From JBAXRT01 sp037131065 (lineage in GTDB: Bacteria; Bacteroidota; Bacteroidia; Bacteroidales; FEN-979), in contig JBAXRT010000026.1 of the NCBI GenBank assembly GCA_037131065.1, forward strand, positions 1 through 27,761: 27,761 nucleotides of DNA. Direction: 5' to 3'. Of the stretch, positions 14,540 through 22,326 are shown in pieces. The position numbers and the translations under genes were made by a program. Below the pieces are notes generated by a model. It was not told where the DNA came from, made no database searches, and saw only the letters and a list, made by a program, of their open reading frames with translations. Each line of letters begins with the position of its first letter. Position 1 is the stretch's first letter.

Positions 14540-15211
14540 ATGAAAAGAGTATCATTTCTTCTGTTCATTTTTGCAATTTTTATTAATCTCTCCGCCATGA
14601 CTCAAACAAAACCAGACCAGAAAATCGTTAAGTTCGTCATTCATACCGATTGCGGTGATATGAAAGGCATCTTATATAACCAAACCCCGCAACACAGGGA
14701 TAACTTTGTGAAGCTGGCCAAACAGGGCTATTTCGACGGGCTGCTGTTTCACCGTGTCATTAATGGATTTATGATCCAGGGAGGTGACCCCAACTCGAAA
14801 AACGCAAAACCGGGACAGCGTCTTGGTAACGGAGGGCCGGGTTATACCGTTCCTGCAGAGATCAATCCCCAGCTGTTTCATAAAAAAGGCGCCCTCTCCG
14901 CTGCACGCCAGGGTGATGATGTAAATCCACAGAAGGCCTCCTCCGGATCGCAGTTCTACATTGTTCAGGGGAAAGCCCAGAACGGCTCCCAGATGGATGC
15001 GCTCTCTGCCCGCAGCGGATTCAAATACACACCGGAAATGAAAAAAGTGTATGAGACCATCGGGGGAACCCCTTTCCTGGATGGACAGTACACCGTGTTC
15101 GGTGAGATCACTGACGGACTCGACATTATCGATAAGATCGCAGCCGTTGAGAAAGATCAGAGCGATCGTCCGGTGAAGGATGTGAAGATGACTGTTAAAA
15201 TTTTGGAATAA
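14540..15211 (+). CDS. Secreted cyclophilin-type peptidyl-prolyl isomerase
   Basis: The product has 223 residues. The ATG at 14540 is chosen because it begins a typical signal peptide (MKRVSFLLFIFAIFINLSAM, cleavage near residue 21), while the frame is open further upstream without meaning. The protein should act in the periplasm, helping proline isomerisation in folding proteins. Cyclophilin motifs are present: NFVKLAKQGYFDGLLFHRVI with the catalytic-site Arg, FMIQGGDP, GSQFYIVQG and the later FGEITDGLDIIDKIA. An insertion at about 145-185 (KAQNGSQMDALSARSGFKYTPEMKKVYETIGGTP, partly) is longer than in minimal cyclophilins and common in Bacteroidota members. The gene has its own promoter element and is followed by pheS after a heptad-repeat spacer. 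Confidence 0.93.
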   Translation: MKRVSFLLFIFAIFINLSAMTQTKPDQKIVKFVIHTDCGDMKGILYNQTPQHRDNFVKLAKQGYFDGLLFHRVINGFMIQGGDPNSKNAKPGQRLGNGGPGYTVPAEINPQLFHKKGALSAARQGDDVNPQKASSGSQFYIVQGKAQNGSQMDALSARSGFKYTPEMKKVYETIGGTPFLDGQYTVFGEITDGLDIIDKIAAVEKDQSDRPVKDVKMTVKILE

Positions 15212-15220
15212 AATTCAATA

Positions 15221-15276
15221 CCAGAAACCGATTTCCATTTTCCGATTTCTAATAACCATTTACCAATGACCGATAA
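15221..15276. repeat. Degenerate 7-bp tandem repeat running into pheS start
   Basis: Eight successive heptamers fill this stretch. Seven begin CC: CCAGAAA, CCGATTT, CCATTTT, CCGATTT, (CTAATAA), CCATTTA, CCAATGA, CCGATAA. The ATG of pheS (15266-15268) lies in the seventh unit. The period is exact although the units are degenerate. Confidence 0.6.
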
Positions 15277-16288
15277 AATCCAGCATCTTCTTAAAGAGAT
15301 CAGCGAACTCAGGGCACAAAGCCTTGAGGAGGTTGAACAGCTCCGGCTGAAATACCTTAGCAAGAAGGGGCTGGTATCGGTACTGTTTGATGATTTCAGG
15401 AATATTCCATCGGAGAAGAAAAAGGAGGTCGGCGCTCTGCTCAACCAGCTGAAGCTGAAAGCCCAGCATCAGATCGAAGAGCTCAAAGAGAGTTTCAGCA
15501 AGAGTGAAGAGACCACCCCTACGGGACAGGATCTTACCCGGCCCTCGGTACGTTTCGAACCGGGCAGCCGTCATCCCCTCTCGATCATCCGCAGGGAGAT
15601 ACTTGATGTCTTTGCCAGGATTGGCTTTACAGTGTATGAAGGACCAGAGATCGAGGATGACTGGCACAATTTTTCCGCCCTGAACTTTCCGCCTGAGCAT
15701 CCGGCAAGGGATATGCAGGATACCTTTTTTATTTCACGGAATCCTGATATTGCCCTTCGCACCCATACCTCTTCTGTACAGATAAGAGCCATGGAGACGC
15801 TCCGGCCACCCATCCGGATGACCTTCCCCGGAAGGGTATTCAGAAATGAAGCTATTTCAGCCAGGGCTCACTGTATCTTTCACCAGGTTGAAGGTCTGTA
15901 CATTGATAAAAATGTATCATTCGCCGACCTGAAGCAAACGCTGATGTACTTTGCCAAGGAGATCTTCGGTGAGCAAACCGAGATCCGGCTGCGCCCATCC
16001 TATTTTCCATTCACCGAACCTTCGGGTGAGATGGATGTCTCCTGCAATATCTGCGGGGGAAAAGGCTGTAACATTTGCAAACACACCGGCTGGGTCGAGA
16101 TCCTCGGCTGCGGCATGGTTGATCCGAGTGTCCTGGAGAATTGCGGGATCGACAGCAAGGTCTATTCAGGATATGCCTTCGGTATGGGGATTGAACGTAT
16201 CACGATGCTGAAATACCAAGTCAGGGATCTTCGGCTATTCTTCGAAAACGACATCCGTTTCCTGAAACAATTTACCGGTGCGATATAA
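15266..16288 (+). CDS. pheS: Phenylalanyl-tRNA synthetase alpha subunit
   Basis: The product has 340 residues, normal for PheS. With PheT it charges tRNA-Phe. The N-terminal coiled coil (about 1-85) binds tRNA. The class II catalytic core follows with PSVRFEPGSRHPLSIIRREI, motif 2 (GRVFRNEAISARAHCIFHQVEG) and motif 3 (GYAFGMGIERITML). A cysteine cluster CNICGGKGCNICKHTGW at about 255-272 is found in many bacterial PheS proteins. No pheT is present in this window, so the two subunits are encoded apart, as in many Bacteroidota. The start codon lies in a heptad repeat and there is no clear -7 element, so expression may continue from the cyclophilin gene. Confidence 0.95.
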   Translation: MTDKIQHLLKEISELRAQSLEEVEQLRLKYLSKKGLVSVLFDDFRNIPSEKKKEVGALLNQLKLKAQHQIEELKESFSKSEETTPTGQDLTRPSVRFEPGSRHPLSIIRREILDVFARIGFTVYEGPEIEDDWHNFSALNFPPEHPARDMQDTFFISRNPDIALRTHTSSVQIRAMETLRPPIRMTFPGRVFRNEAISARAHCIFHQVEGLYIDKNVSFADLKQTLMYFAKEIFGEQTEIRLRPSYFPFTEPSGEMDVSCNICGGKGCNICKHTGWVEILGCGMVDPSVLENCGIDSKVYSGYAFGMGIERITMLKYQVRDLRLFFENDIRFLKQFTGAI

Positions 16289-16295
16289 CCTCTAT

Positions 16296-16343
16296 CCCCC
16301 GTCCCCCTACCCCGGTTGGGGGAGGGGGTGCAGGGGGTGGGGG
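16296..16343. repeat. C-rich/G-rich inverted repeat with G-quadruplex motif
   Basis: A C-rich left arm (16296-16313) faces a G-rich right arm (16318-16343) across GGTT. The right arm has four runs of five G with loops of 1, 4 and 1 bases, a near-ideal quadruplex pattern. It occupies the convergent junction of pheS and the ubiB-family gene, starting 8 bases after the pheS stop and ending 3 bases before the ubiB stop. Confidence 0.7.
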
Positions 16344-16346
16344 CTG

Positions 16347-17996
16347 TCAGAATTTGTTCCGCCTGAATAATTTGATAAGCAGCCAGAACCCGATGAAACC
16401 GGCAAGGACGAAAACGATCGTCCCGACCCAGCGGGTGTGTTCCCACTGGGATATAATGGATGCGCCAATGATGAGGGCCGCCAGGACAATAGCCACCGAG
16501 ACGCGGTTGCTCGACGAATCGATATGCTCCATAAGGGGTTCAAAGCCCTTTATCTCGATCTGCGTCTTGAACCTGCCTTCGTTAATCTTCGCCATGATCT
16601 CGTTCAGATCGGATGGGAAATCCTTCAGGAATTTATAGTACTCCATCAGGGAATCAAAGATCTCCCGGGCAATCTGTTTCGGGCTAAACTGCTTTGCCAT
16701 CAGTTCGATGGCGTAAGGACGCATCTCGTTGGCAAAATCGATCGCCGGATTCAGTCCGATAGCCACCCGTTCGATGGCCATCAGTGCCTTGACGAGGAGA
16801 TAGATGCTTGGAGGGATCCTTAACCCATAGCGGATCAGGATGTCGACCGATTCGTTCATTACCTTCCCGAAATCCATCTCCTCTATTGTCAGATACTTGT
16901 AGTGGGCCAGCATCTCTCCCACCTGAAACTCCATATCCTTGAAGCGGGCAAAATGGCGCTTTCCCGAGACCAGCAGCAGGGCCTCTGTCATCTTATGGGC
17001 ATCCCTTTCAAGGTAACCCATCACATATTTCCCCAGGAAATTCAGGTGTTCCGCCCGAAGTGAACCCATCATCCCGAAATCGATGAATGAGAGGACATTT
17101 CCGTCCAGCACAAAGAGATTGCCCGGATGGGGGTCGGCATGGAAAAAGCCGTGGGTGAAAATCTGATCGAAAACCAGCCTTACCGCCTTGCAGGCAAGCA
17201 GTTCCGGATTATTCCCCGAGGAGAGGAGCGACTCCATGTCGCTCACCTTGACCCCCCGGATGTATTCCTCAACCAGTATCCTTGATGTTGTATACTGGGA
17301 GTAGACCTTTGGGACCCTCACATCGGGATCTGCCTCGAAATTGTGGTAGAATCTTACGATGTTTGCTGCTTCATGCCTGAAATCAAGCTCCTCTTTGATT
17401 GTCTTACCGAACTCCTTCACGACACCGTGGATGTTGATCGCTTCAAGTTCGGGGTTGCCCTTCTGCATCCGGCCTGAGAAGTAGTTCATCAGGTGAAGGT
17501 CGAGTTCGATCTTCTTATCGATCCCGGGCCTCTGGATCTTGATGCAGACCTCCTCCCCGTTCAGCAGCACACCGCGATAGGTCTGGGCAATGGAGGCGGA
17601 GGCCAGCCTGGTCTTGTCAAACTCTCTGAAAATCTCGCCAACAGGGCGCCCCAGCTGCTTCTCGATCTCCTCAATGGCGACCTCATCGGCCATGGGCTGG
17701 GCTTCATCCTGCAGCTTCTTCAACTCTTTCCTCAGCTCCTCAGGAACTATGTCGGGCCGGTCGGCAAGAATCTGTCCGAATTTTACGAAGGTGGGGCCCA
17801 GCTCCTCGATGGCCATCCGGATCCTCTCCCACTGGTTGTAGCGTTCGATCCGGGCCATCCGCTTTTTGGTAATGAAGTACTTCCCCATTCCCCCTTTGCT
17901 GACCCAATCGCTCAAGCCATACTTTACAATGATCCCTATGATCTCTCTGGCCCTGCCAATCTCATGAACAGCAAGACCAATTTTGGAAATCTTCAC
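16347..17996 (-). CDS. ABC1/UbiB-family atypical kinase
   Basis: The product has 549 residues from a GTG start and is the last gene of the acpP cluster. UbiB/AarF (ABC1, PF03109) features are ELGPTFVKFGQILADRPD with the family KxGQ motif, the modified nucleotide loop ASASIAQTYRG, a lysine in CIKIQRPGI, HADPHPGNLFVL, and SFIDFGMMG as the metal-binding DFG equivalent. Two membrane helices end the protein (about 495-540). The family supports quinone biosynthesis or lipid homeostasis, probably as an ATPase at the membrane. In Bacteroidota the quinone would be menaquinone, so the ubiquinone name is not literal. The phasin-like gene lies 21 bases upstream, a pairing seen for such proteins in other bacteria. 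Confidence 0.9.
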   Translation of the reverse strand: MKISKIGLAVHEIGRAREIIGIIVKYGLSDWVSKGGMGKYFITKKRMARIERYNQWERIRMAIEELGPTFVKFGQILADRPDIVPEELRKELKKLQDEAQPMADEVAIEEIEKQLGRPVGEIFREFDKTRLASASIAQTYRGVLLNGEEVCIKIQRPGIDKKIELDLHLMNYFSGRMQKGNPELEAINIHGVVKEFGKTIKEELDFRHEAANIVRFYHNFEADPDVRVPKVYSQYTTSRILVEEYIRGVKVSDMESLLSSGNNPELLACKAVRLVFDQIFTHGFFHADPHPGNLFVLDGNVLSFIDFGMMGSLRAEHLNFLGKYVMGYLERDAHKMTEALLLVSGKRHFARFKDMEFQVGEMLAHYKYLTIEEMDFGKVMNESVDILIRYGLRIPPSIYLLVKALMAIERVAIGLNPAIDFANEMRPYAIELMAKQFSPKQIAREIFDSLMEYYKFLKDFPSDLNEIMAKINEGRFKTQIEIKGFEPLMEHIDSSSNRVSVAIVLAALIIGASIISQWEHTRWVGTIVFVLAGFIGFWLLIKLFRRNKF

Positions 17997-18017
17997 CTGG
18001 CAATATATTTAACCCGA

Positions 18018-18377
18018 TTATTTTACTCTCTTCTTCTTTCCTGTTACAGGCTTTTTTTCAGCAATCACCTTTGACTTTACCGGGGTCTTGCCGGATGCTT
18101 CCAGCTTTTTGATCCGTTCCTCAAGTTTTTTCATATCGGCCCTAACGGGAGCGTTCAACTTCTCAAGGGCGGCCTTGACAAGCTCATGTACATTGGCTTC
18201 AAGGTTCTTGCGGGTCTCATCCGATTTCTGGACCAGGTAATCCATGACCTTCCTGGCCTCCTCCTTTGTGAGATTGTGCTCCCTGGCAAGGTCCTTGGCT
18301 GCCTTGGCAACCTTTTCGGTGGTCATAAAGGCATAATCCACGCCCTTATCGATCTTCTGTTTTAATGACTCTAACAT
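18018..18377 (-). CDS. Phasin-like coiled-coil protein
   Basis: The product has 119 residues and starts at an ATG. It is almost entirely helical: KQKIDKGVDYAFMTTEKVAK, EEARKVMDYLVQKSDETRKNLEANVHELV, then DMKKLEERIKKLEA and a Lys-rich tail. This matches the PhaF/phasin-like group (COG3937) named for polyhydroxyalkanoate granule association. No PHA synthase is seen in the window, so a granule role is not implied. Its position between the IPExxxVDY gene (9 bases upstream) and the UbiB-family kinase (21 bases downstream) suggests it works with the kinase, perhaps at a lipid surface. That is inference from gene order. Confidence 0.75.
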   Translation of the reverse strand: MLESLKQKIDKGVDYAFMTTEKVAKAAKDLAREHNLTKEEARKVMDYLVQKSDETRKNLEANVHELVKAALEKLNAPVRADMKKLEERIKKLEASGKTPVKSKVIAEKKPVTGKKKRVK

Positions 18378-18386
18378 GTTTCCCTC

Positions 18387-18878
18387 CTATTTTTTAGGTG
18401 AAATGTAACGGATTTTTGATTCTTTTTTAATGTTCATTAGATGCAATTCAAGATCAGTCAGGAGATTTTCAAAATTTTTAATCGTAGAAAACTTGATCTC
18501 AAAGCAGGTGAGCACCTGCTGGATCTTCTTGATTGAAGCAAGCAGGGCATCCAGCTGGGTTTTTTTAAAAGGCCCCTCTACCAGCAAAAGGAAATCGGCC
18601 TGTTTCAGTTCCGTAACCAGTAATGATTCCTGGCCCCGGTTGGATAAAAGGTAATAGGTGTTGAACTGGTCTTCGTCGCGGCAAAAGTAAAAAGAGAAAC
18701 TATCGGGCTCCCCAGTGGCAGCCATTGTCACAACAAAGTCTTCCAACTTCCCGAACCCGAGCTCAAGTTCATGATTCAGAAGAAAGGAGAGCCTGTAGTC
18801 TTTAATGTGACAGGAGATGCCGATGAGGGTAAAAACAGCCGGTTCGGACCGCGTCTCTATATGGAACTTCTTTGCCAT
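18387..18878 (-). CDS. IPExxxVDY-family protein
   Basis: The product has 163 residues and starts at an ATG. It belongs, by pattern and position, to the Bacteroidota family named after an IPExxxVDY motif. Here the motif reads VTELKQADF at about residues 88-96, a divergent form. Other family-like segments are FTLIGISCHIKDYRLSFLLN and FSFYFCRDEDQFNTYYLLSN. The C-terminal third is helical. The function of the family is unknown, and its members typically sit next to rnc, as here (50 bases downstream of rnc). A promoter with both -33 TTG and -7 TATTTTTG lies in that gap, so this gene and the next two can be transcribed apart from acpP-fabF-rnc. Confidence 0.75.
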   Translation of the reverse strand: MAKKFHIETRSEPAVFTLIGISCHIKDYRLSFLLNHELELGFGKLEDFVVTMAATGEPDSFSFYFCRDEDQFNTYYLLSNRGQESLLVTELKQADFLLLVEGPFKKTQLDALLASIKKIQQVLTCFEIKFSTIKNFENLLTDLELHLMNIKKESKIRYISPKK

Positions 18879-18901
18879 TGCTGCAGAAGGTCGGTTCTAT
18901 A

Positions 18902-18932
18902 CAAAAATAACCTTTTCTGCGGCAAAGGTCAA
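18902..18932 (-). promoter_or_regulatory. Promoter inside the acpP-ubiB cluster
   Basis: On the minus strand TTG (18930-18932) is followed after 20 bases by TATTTTTG (18902-18909), the classic Bacteroidota promoter layout. It lies 23 bases before the IPExxxVDY gene start. Confidence 0.6.
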
Positions 18933-19663
18933 CTATTCTCGCCGTTTATTTTTTGCCAGGCTTTTTCTGAGGCAATCTGTTCCGCTCCCTTGATCGAATA
19001 ATCCTGGCCCCTTGAAACGGAGTTTGAATCAAGGACCAGCTCGACGATATACTGTTTTTTATACCCGGATCCGACCTCTTCAAGAACATTGAATTGTACC
19101 TGCTTCTTCTCTTTCTGCGCCCATTCGATGATCTTGCTCTTGAAATTGACCTCCTGGTTCACCAGTTCATCAATGTTGTAATACTGGGCAATGACGCGGT
19201 CGAGGAGGATCTTCTTTGTGAAATTATATCCTTTATCCAGATAGATTGCGCCAACCAGGGCCTCGAAAGCATCACCAGAAAAGGAGCGGAGAACCGCGTT
19301 TGAAGAGGCATCGAGCTGGATCAGGCTATCGATCCCCATTTTCTGTGAAAGTTTGTTCAGGGTGGTACGGCTGACGATCTTGGAACGCATCTCGGTAAGG
19401 AATCCTTCATCTTTGGTAGGGAAGGTCTTGAAGAGGAAGTCGGCGGTAACAGCATCGAGGATGGCGTCACCCAGGAATTCAAGGCGTTCGTTGTTTACCC
19501 CAAGTCCCTGGATCGTCTCCTGTGTCATCGATTTATGAAGAAAGGCGAGCCGGTAAAGGTAGATGTTGCCGGGCCTGAACCCAAAAATATTCCGGATGGC
19601 TTGCCGTAACTGTTTATCTGAAGTAAGCGGGAATGGAACCGATTTTGGGGACCGGAACTTCAA
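18929..19663 (-). CDS. rnc: Ribonuclease III
   Basis: The product has 244 residues. The start is a TTG, since no ATG or GTG precedes the conserved domain. The enzyme cuts double-stranded RNA, as in rRNA and mRNA maturation. The signature NERLEFLGDAILD (58-70) carries Glu62 and Asp66, and DAFEALVGAIYLD holds the second acidic pair of the Mg2+ site. The double-stranded RNA-binding domain spans about 168-240, with FNVLEEVGSGYKKQYIVEL and GAEQIASEKAWQKI. The N-terminus is about 25 residues longer than in E. coli, as is common in Bacteroidota. The gene starts 6 bases after fabF. Its 3' end overlaps the -33 element of the next promoter. Confidence 0.95.
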   Translation of the reverse strand: MKFRSPKSVPFPLTSDKQLRQAIRNIFGFRPGNIYLYRLAFLHKSMTQETIQGLGVNNERLEFLGDAILDAVTADFLFKTFPTKDEGFLTEMRSKIVSRTTLNKLSQKMGIDSLIQLDASSNAVLRSFSGDAFEALVGAIYLDKGYNFTKKILLDRVIAQYYNIDELVNQEVNFKSKIIEWAQKEKKQVQFNVLEEVGSGYKKQYIVELVLDSNSVSRGQDYSIKGAEQIASEKAWQKINGENS

Positions 19664-19669
19664 GGGATA

Positions 19670-20923
19670 TTATTCAAAATATTTCTTAAATATGACGGTG
19701 GCGTTGTGACCGCCAAAGCCGAAAGTATTGCTCAGTGCGAAGTTCACCTTCCGTTCCTGTGCCTTGTTAAAAGTAAAGTTCAGCCTGGGATCGATATCCG
19801 GATCATCGGTAAAATGGTTGATCGTGGGCGGGATAATGTCGTTCTTCACGGCCAGCAGGGTTGCAATGGCTTCAATGGCCCCGGCAGCACCGAGGAGGTG
19901 ACCGGTCATAGACTTCGTGGAATTGATATTCAGGGTGTATGCGTGCTCCCCGAAAAGCCCGAGAATGGCCTTGGGTTCTGCAATATCGCCGGCAGGAGTT
20001 GATGTGCCGTGGGTATTTATATGGTCGATGTCCTCCTTCCGGATGCCAGCATCTTCAAGTGCGGTCGACATCGAAAGGATGGCGCCTAACCCATCAGGAT
20101 GCGGGGCCGTCATGTGGTAAGCATCGGCTGATAAACCACCGCCAGCTACCTCGCCATATATCTTTGCTCCACGGGCAAGGGCATGTTCAAGCTCTTCAAA
20201 AATCAGCGCACCGGCGCCCTCTCCCATTACAAAACCGTCGCGGTCCTTGTCAAAGGGCCGTGAAGCAGTGGCCGGGTTATCATTCCTGGTCGATAAGGCA
20301 TGCATCGCGTTGAATCCGCCAATTCCGGCCGGAGTAATGGCCGCCTCTGATCCGCCGGCAATGAACATATCCGCTTTATTCAGCCTGATATAATTGAGTG
20401 CGTCAACAAGACCGTTTGCAGAGGAAGCACAGGCTGAGACTGTTGCGAAATTTGGCCCCCGGAACCCATATTTCATCGAAATATGCCCCGCACAGATGTC
20501 GGAGATCATCTTAGGAATGAAAAATGGATTAAACCTGGGGGTCCCGTCCCCCTTGATCCAGTTCGTAACTTCGTTGATGAGCGTATCAAGTCCGCCGATC
20601 CCCGAAGCCCAGATGACCCCGATCCTGTTGGTATCAAGTTTACTTACATCCAGCCCTGCATCCAGAATCGACTGATCAGCACAAACGATGCCGAAGTGAG
20701 AGTAAAGGTCATACTTCCGCACCTCTTTCCTGTCGAAATAGTTATCAGGGTTAAAATCCTTAACCTGGCAGGCAAACTGAGTCTTGAACTTTGAAACGTC
20801 AAACCGGGTTATGGGTCCTGCTCCGCTGACACCCTTAAGGAGGTTGTCCCAATACTCATTTACCGAAATCCCGATCGGCGTAATCGCTCCAAGACCAGTT
20901 ACAACGACTCGTCTTAATTTCAC
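19670..20923 (-). CDS. fabF: Beta-ketoacyl-ACP synthase II
   Basis: The product has 417 residues from a GTG start, which gives the standard N-terminus MKLRRVVVTGLGAITPIG. It condenses malonyl-ACP with acyl-ACP in fatty-acid elongation. The catalytic triad is complete: Cys165 in VSACASSAN, His305 in NTHGTSTP and His342 in GHLLGAAG. The GFGGHN motif closes the protein. The gene follows acpP, its substrate carrier, and a GC-rich hairpin in the 117-base gap probably sets different transcript levels for the two. rnc follows after 6 bases. The order acpP-fabF-rnc is conserved in many bacteria. Confidence 0.96.
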   Translation of the reverse strand: MKLRRVVVTGLGAITPIGISVNEYWDNLLKGVSGAGPITRFDVSKFKTQFACQVKDFNPDNYFDRKEVRKYDLYSHFGIVCADQSILDAGLDVSKLDTNRIGVIWASGIGGLDTLINEVTNWIKGDGTPRFNPFFIPKMISDICAGHISMKYGFRGPNFATVSACASSANGLVDALNYIRLNKADMFIAGGSEAAITPAGIGGFNAMHALSTRNDNPATASRPFDKDRDGFVMGEGAGALIFEELEHALARGAKIYGEVAGGGLSADAYHMTAPHPDGLGAILSMSTALEDAGIRKEDIDHINTHGTSTPAGDIAEPKAILGLFGEHAYTLNINSTKSMTGHLLGAAGAIEAIATLLAVKNDIIPPTINHFTDDPDIDPRLNFTFNKAQERKVNFALSNTFGFGGHNATVIFKKYFE

Positions 20924-20957
20924 TGGATATAAGTTTTTAGTTCATTGGTTAACGGAG

Positions 20958-20976
20958 AACCCCGCAGAGCGGGGTT
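20958..20976 (-). terminator. Intercistronic hairpin between acpP and fabF
   Basis: AACCCCGC (20958-20965) and GCGGGGTT (20969-20976) make a perfect 8-bp stem with a 3-base loop. In the acpP-to-fabF direction no U-tract follows, so it is better read as a processing or partial-termination hairpin than a full terminator. Confidence 0.5.
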
Positions 20977-21040
20977 AGATTTCTTTTTCGGAGGTAGGTC
21001 GTAGTCGTAAAGAGCAGATCCACCAATGAAACGAATTGCC

Positions 21041-21277
21041 TTACTTAGTATTGTTCTCGATATAGGCAATGGCTTCACCAACGGTACTGATTTTTTCAGC
21101 CTGATCATCGGGAATGGCGATATCGAATTCTTTTTCGAATTCCATGATCAGTTCTACAGTGTCAAGAGAGTCAGCGCCAAGATCATTCGTGAAGCTGGCT
21201 TCCGGGGTAACTTCACTCTCATCAACACCAAGCTTATCAACGATGATAGCTTTAACTTTTGCTGCAATGTCAGACAT
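21041..21277 (-). CDS. acpP: Acyl carrier protein
   Basis: The product has 78 residues, the standard size. The DSL motif in LGADSLDTVELIMEFE places the phosphopantetheine on Ser37. The protein is acidic, with the usual four-helix pattern, and carries the growing acyl chain in fatty-acid synthesis. It is the first gene of the leftward cluster. Its promoter is placed at 21307-21337, with a leader of about 25 bases. A hairpin after its stop codon separates it from fabF and could allow the high ACP level that cells need. Confidence 0.97.
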   Translation of the reverse strand: MSDIAAKVKAIIVDKLGVDESEVTPEASFTNDLGADSLDTVELIMEFEKEFDIAIPDDQAEKISTVGEAIAYIENNTK

Positions 21278-21306
21278 GTTTCAATCTTTTTTGGTTAAAC
21301 GGACTG

Positions 21307-21337
21307 CAAAGAAATGAATTTTATTGTTACCCACCAA
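21307..21337 (-). promoter_or_regulatory. Promoter of acpP
   Basis: On the minus strand TTG (21335-21337), 20 bases, then TTTCTTTG (21307-21314). The -7 element differs from TAnnTTTG at its second base, but the spacing is the same as for the promoter at 18902-18932. Confidence 0.45.
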
Positions 21338-21494
21338 AATTATTTAAGATTTTTTAACATTTTATGAATGCAGAATTTTGATTTACAATAATTTATCCAA
21401 TATGTTAGGGTTTCTGTCATATCAACCCCTGAATCGTAAATAAATTGGCAAATCTAAAATCATCAAATCCCCTCCCGGTTTGTTTTTGGTTTCG

Positions 21495-21502
21495 TACATT
21501 TG
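21495..21502 (+). promoter_or_regulatory. -7 element for purN
   Basis: TACATTTG is an exact TAnnTTTG match, 21 bases before the ATG at 21524. Confidence 0.55.
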
Positions 21503-21523
21503 TAATAATTCCAATAAAGCAAT

Positions 21524-22096
21524 ATGGTAACTCGCCTGGCCATCATGGCATCCGGTTCCGGCACAAACGCCCAGCGGATCATGGAATATTTCGCATCACA
21601 CACGAAGATCCGCGTAGAACTGGTGTTGTGCAACAACCCCAAGGCCATGGTCATTGAACGGGCCGCAAAAATGAAGGTCCCTGTCTTCCTGTTCAGCCAT
21701 CACGATCTGTATGAGACCAGCCACGTGCTTGACACCCTGTCAGTACAAGGGATCGACTGGATCATTCTGGCGGGATTCCTTTGGCTGATTCCCCGGCCAA
21801 TACTCTCGGCCTACCCCGGAGCGATCATCAACATCCATCCTGCCCTTTTACCAAAATACGGCGGGAAAGGAATGTACGGCATGAGGGTTCACCAAACGGT
21901 CATCAGTAACGGGGACAGGGAATCAGGGATTACCATCCACTACCTGAACGAACACTACGATGAAGGTCAGGTGATCTTCCAGGCCAGGTGTCCCGTAATG
22001 CCCAACGACTCACCCGAAATGCTCGCCTCAAGGATCCATGAGTTGGAATATGAGCATTTTCCTGTTGTCATTGAAAAAATAGTCGGCAGTGGATAA
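21524..22096 (+). CDS. purN: Phosphoribosylglycinamide formyltransferase
   Basis: The product has 190 residues, normal for PurN. It transfers a formyl group from 10-formyl-tetrahydrofolate to GAR in purine synthesis. The N-terminal phosphate loop ASGSGTNAQRI binds GAR. The catalytic residues Asn103 and His105 are in INIHPALLPKYGGKGMYG, and Asp146 lies in LNEHYDEGQVIFQ. No other pur gene is in the window. The gene is monocistronic, with an exact -7 element 21 bases upstream and a strong hairpin terminator just after the stop. Confidence 0.96.
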   Translation: MVTRLAIMASGSGTNAQRIMEYFASHTKIRVELVLCNNPKAMVIERAAKMKVPVFLFSHHDLYETSHVLDTLSVQGIDWIILAGFLWLIPRPILSAYPGAIINIHPALLPKYGGKGMYGMRVHQTVISNGDRESGITIHYLNEHYDEGQVIFQARCPVMPNDSPEMLASRIHELEYEHFPVVIEKIVGSG

Positions 22097-22099
22097 AAA

Positions 22100-22132
22100 A
22101 AAAGTGTGCTCCTCATCCAAGAGCACACTTTT
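22100..22132 (+). terminator. Rho-independent terminator after purN
   Basis: AAAAGTGTGCTC (22100-22111) and GAGCACACTTTT (22121-22132) form a perfect 12-bp stem with a 9-base loop. It starts 4 bases after the purN stop, and A and T tracts flank both sides. Confidence 0.85.
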
Positions 22133-22313
22133 CAATCAATAAACAAATCATCAACTCATTTCACTAAACACACTGCTGCAAAAAAACAATGCTTTTATGA
22201 TTCTGATCCCTCGCACAGGATCGTGATACAAAAGTAAGGCAAAGATGCCCCGGGAAATGTTAAGAAATACTAATGTACGTTAAAAATTGTTAAAACCCTG
22301 GCTTCAATTTTGA

Positions 22314-22321
22314 TACATTTG
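22314..22321 (+). promoter_or_regulatory. -7 element for the sensor kinase operon
   Basis: TACATTTG is an exact TAnnTTTG match only 5 bases before the ATG at 22327, so the transcript may be leaderless. Confidence 0.5.
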
Positions 22322-22326
22322 TATTC

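Noticed and set aside
17493..18074. 193-codon plus-strand ORF
   Set aside because: It is antisense to the UbiB-family gene and the phasin-like gene, both with clear family features.
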